This document shows positions 4,181 through 5,698 of a stretch of DNA of 5,698 nt, one piece after another (positions within the stretch are counted from its first letter, which is position 1; every line of letters begins with the position of its first letter). The stretch lies in the NCBI GenBank assembly GCA_016788685.1, contig JAEUSS010000097.1:1-5698 (forward strand), read 5' to 3'. The DNA comes from Prolixibacteraceae bacterium. Lineage in GTDB: Bacteria; Bacteroidota; Bacteroidia; Bacteroidales; Prolixibacteraceae. The translations under genes and the position numbers were made by a program. The notes below the pieces were generated by a model, which worked only from the letters and a program-made list of their open reading frames with translations, was not told where the DNA came from and made no database searches.

Positions 4181-5698
4181 CTTGTAAAAATTTGCCTTGT
4201 AAGTACTTGTATTGCCTTTGTAATCCGTTACTTCAAAGATTAAGGTGTGTTTCTTATTAAACGAAAACCTCTTTTTATCAAACGAATAACTGATTAAATT
4301 GTTTTTCAGGTCGTATTCAAACAAAACCCATTGTCCGTCGATGGTGCCGCGGTAGGTTTCGATTCCCGAAAGATTATCGGTTACTTTAAACTTCAGTGCG
4401 TTGGCGTCGGTCAGAGTTTTCTTCTCGGCAATGCTCAGCGGAACAATTTTCGGAGCGACGGTGTCAACTGCCAGGGCGTAATTCCCCAACACCCGGATGT
4501 TTCCTTCGACCCAGCCATCAACATATTTTCCGGTAGCCGAAAATATTCTTCCTGAAACCGGGTCAATTTGAGCCAGCATAACTTTACTCCGCAAATGTTC
4601 GGGAATATGACCGGCTTTTATCTTCAGCGGGCAGGCATGATGTAAGGCAACGTACGGAGTATGTAACTGATACGTCGGAGAAAGAAATTTGGGCAGTGTT
4701 GTTTTCCTGACATAGATAAAATCGACATCGTTGTACAAGGTGCCATCGGGTACCGAAAACTCGAGTTCGTCATTCCGGATGTGGTTGCTCCGGTTGTATT
4801 TAAACATTTCGCCCGTTGGTTCTTTTGCGGTAACCGGCGACTTTTGCGCCTGAACAGTGAAGGATAGACTGGAGGCATTGCCGTGCACATCGGTAACCTC
4901 GTATTTTACCTGGTGCTGCTGGCCGTCAACCGCCTTGAAAATTCCTCTTTTCTCAACCGTGTCGTAAATGTTCAGTTTATTGCCGGGTTCCAGCCAGGTC
5001 CGGTACAGCCGCTGCCCGTAGCGAACGGCCCGCTCGTAGTCAATGTGCGAGTTGATATACCTCGACTCTTCCAGTTTATACTCGTCCATGGTAAACGAAT
5101 AAATGAGCTGACCGTCAACAGACAGCTTTATTGAATAGATGCCGCATTTATTTGCGCTTCCGTCGAGCAGGTCGATGGTCTGAATGCCGAAGCCGATTTT
5201 TCCTGAAACGGGGATCGTTTGTTTAGTCTTCAGCTGATAGGCGTTTCCGGCTAAAATCGTTTCGAAACGTTGCGGTATTTGTTTTCCCGAGACGGAGGCA
5301 TCATCGGAAACCGGGTAAACCATCAGTGCCTGAATCAGGGGTTTGGTTTTATCTTTTACAGGCATGTTAAATAATAACGGATTTAACATCAGCTGTTCCT
5401 TTGTTCTCCTGATTTCGAAATGCAGATGAGGTCCGGCAGAACTTCCGGAGTTACCGCCTTTGGCAATTTGTTCACCCTTTTTTACGGGTAAAATTCCCTC
5501 AGGAACCGTTTGGTCGATGGCAAAGGTCTCTTTTTCGTATTGAATCTGGCGGATGTAGTCTTCAATTTGCGGCGCAAAACTGCTGAGGTGACCATAAACA
5601 GTGGTTGTGCCGTTCGGGTGGTTGACGTAGAGCGCGTTTCCGTAGCCTGTTGCCGAAACGGATATCCTGGAAATAAAACCGTCGGCGGCAGAATAAAT
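4178..5698 (-). CDS. M23-family metallopeptidase with beta-rich C-terminal extension, 5' end off the window
   Basis: The visible 506 residues form the C-terminal part of a larger protein, because the frame stays open to the right edge. It is probably an exported zinc endopeptidase that cuts peptidoglycan cross-link peptides in the periplasm. Numbering from the right edge, VYGHL carries His37, and GGNSGSSAGPHLHFEIR (81-97) carries the HxH pair His91/His93. The HxxxD zinc-ligand pair and any signal peptide would lie beyond the window. An insert of about 35 residues separates YGHL from KKGEQIAKGG, which I associate with Bacteroidota members. After NPLLFN and KDKTKP, about 380 residues of beta-rich sequence follow. 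Two Ig-like segments each end in EVTDxxGN (about 264-271 and 488-495), the last occupying about 413-506. The Met at 5389 is internal: the HLHFE motif reads straight through it. It could be an active hydrolase or a scaffold; the metal site cannot be fully checked. Confidence 0.9.
   Translation of the reverse strand: MYSAADGFISRISVSATGYGNALYVNHPNGTTTVYGHLSSFAPQIEDYIRQIQYEKETFAIDQTVPEGILPVKKGEQIAKGGNSGSSAGPHLHFEIRRTKEQLMLNPLLFNMPVKDKTKPLIQALMVYPVSDDASVSGKQIPQRFETILAGNAYQLKTKQTIPVSGKIGFGIQTIDLLDGSANKCGIYSIKLSVDGQLIYSFTMDEYKLEESRYINSHIDYERAVRYGQRLYRTWLEPGNKLNIYDTVEKRGIFKAVDGQQHQVKYEVTDVHGNASSLSFTVQAQKSPVTAKEPTGEMFKYNRSNHIRNDELEFSVPDGTLYNDVDFIYVRKTTLPKFLSPTYQLHTPYVALHHACPLKIKAGHIPEHLRSKVMLAQIDPVSGRIFSATGKYVDGWVEGNIRVLGNYALAVDTVAPKIVPLSIAEKKTLTDANALKFKVTDNLSGIETYRGTIDGQWVLFEYDLKNNLISYSFDKKRFSFNKKHTLIFEVTDYKGNTSTYKANFYK

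Noticed and set aside
4178..5389. Complete 403-codon gene starting at the ATG at 5387-5389
   Set aside because: The frame remains open upstream and encodes the M23 motif HLHFE immediately before this Met, so the Met is internal and the gene is 5'-truncated by the window edge.
1..5698. Defence, toxin-antitoxin or biosynthetic system
   Set aside because: All four supported genes are recognisable housekeeping families (cell wall, sulfur amino-acid and lipid metabolism), and the non-coding elements have no linked protein in the window.

Overview
The window looks like chromosomal DNA of a member of the Bacteroidota, most likely a free-living or anaerobic Marinilabiliales/Prolixibacteraceae-type organism. 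This is inferred from protein style, moderate GC, genes without clear Shine-Dalgarno sequences, a Bacteroidota-type -7 promoter box (TAnnTTTG) in front of fabD, and an M23 peptidase with the long insert and beta-rich C-terminal extension I associate with this phylum. No sequence search was possible, so the taxonomic call is tentative.

Layout. Positions 1-842 contain no gene I can support. The stretch starts with a tandem array of 40-bp units (six clear copies at 1-240, open at the left edge, and a decayed seventh to about 265). Next comes a 358-bp highly structured element (326-683) bounded by near-perfect 20-bp terminal inverted repeats. A short non-coding stretch follows, then a rho-independent terminator (784-818) that ends the leftward transcript. 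From 843 to the right edge all genes are on the minus strand, in transcription order: a partial M23 metallopeptidase (4178 to beyond 5698), anmK (4178-3123), a PLP-dependent gamma-lyase of the methionine/cystathionine family (3032-1797) and fabD (1727-843).

How the genes fit together. The M23 peptidase and anmK share one base in a TAATG stop/start junction. They probably form a translationally coupled cell-wall pair: one cuts peptidoglycan cross-links outside the cytoplasm, the other returns anhydro-N-acetylmuramic acid to metabolism. The gamma-lyase (sulfur amino-acid catabolism) and fabD (malonyl loading of acyl carrier protein) follow, each after a gap large enough to hold a promoter. These four are housekeeping genes and not a defence or mobile system.

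The parts worth a second look are non-coding: the 40-bp array, with its 80-bp higher-order period, 20-bp sub-period and conserved complementary tetranucleotides, and the neighbouring element with inverted-repeat ends and nested hairpins. Neither shows a linked protein that would make it a complete system within this window.
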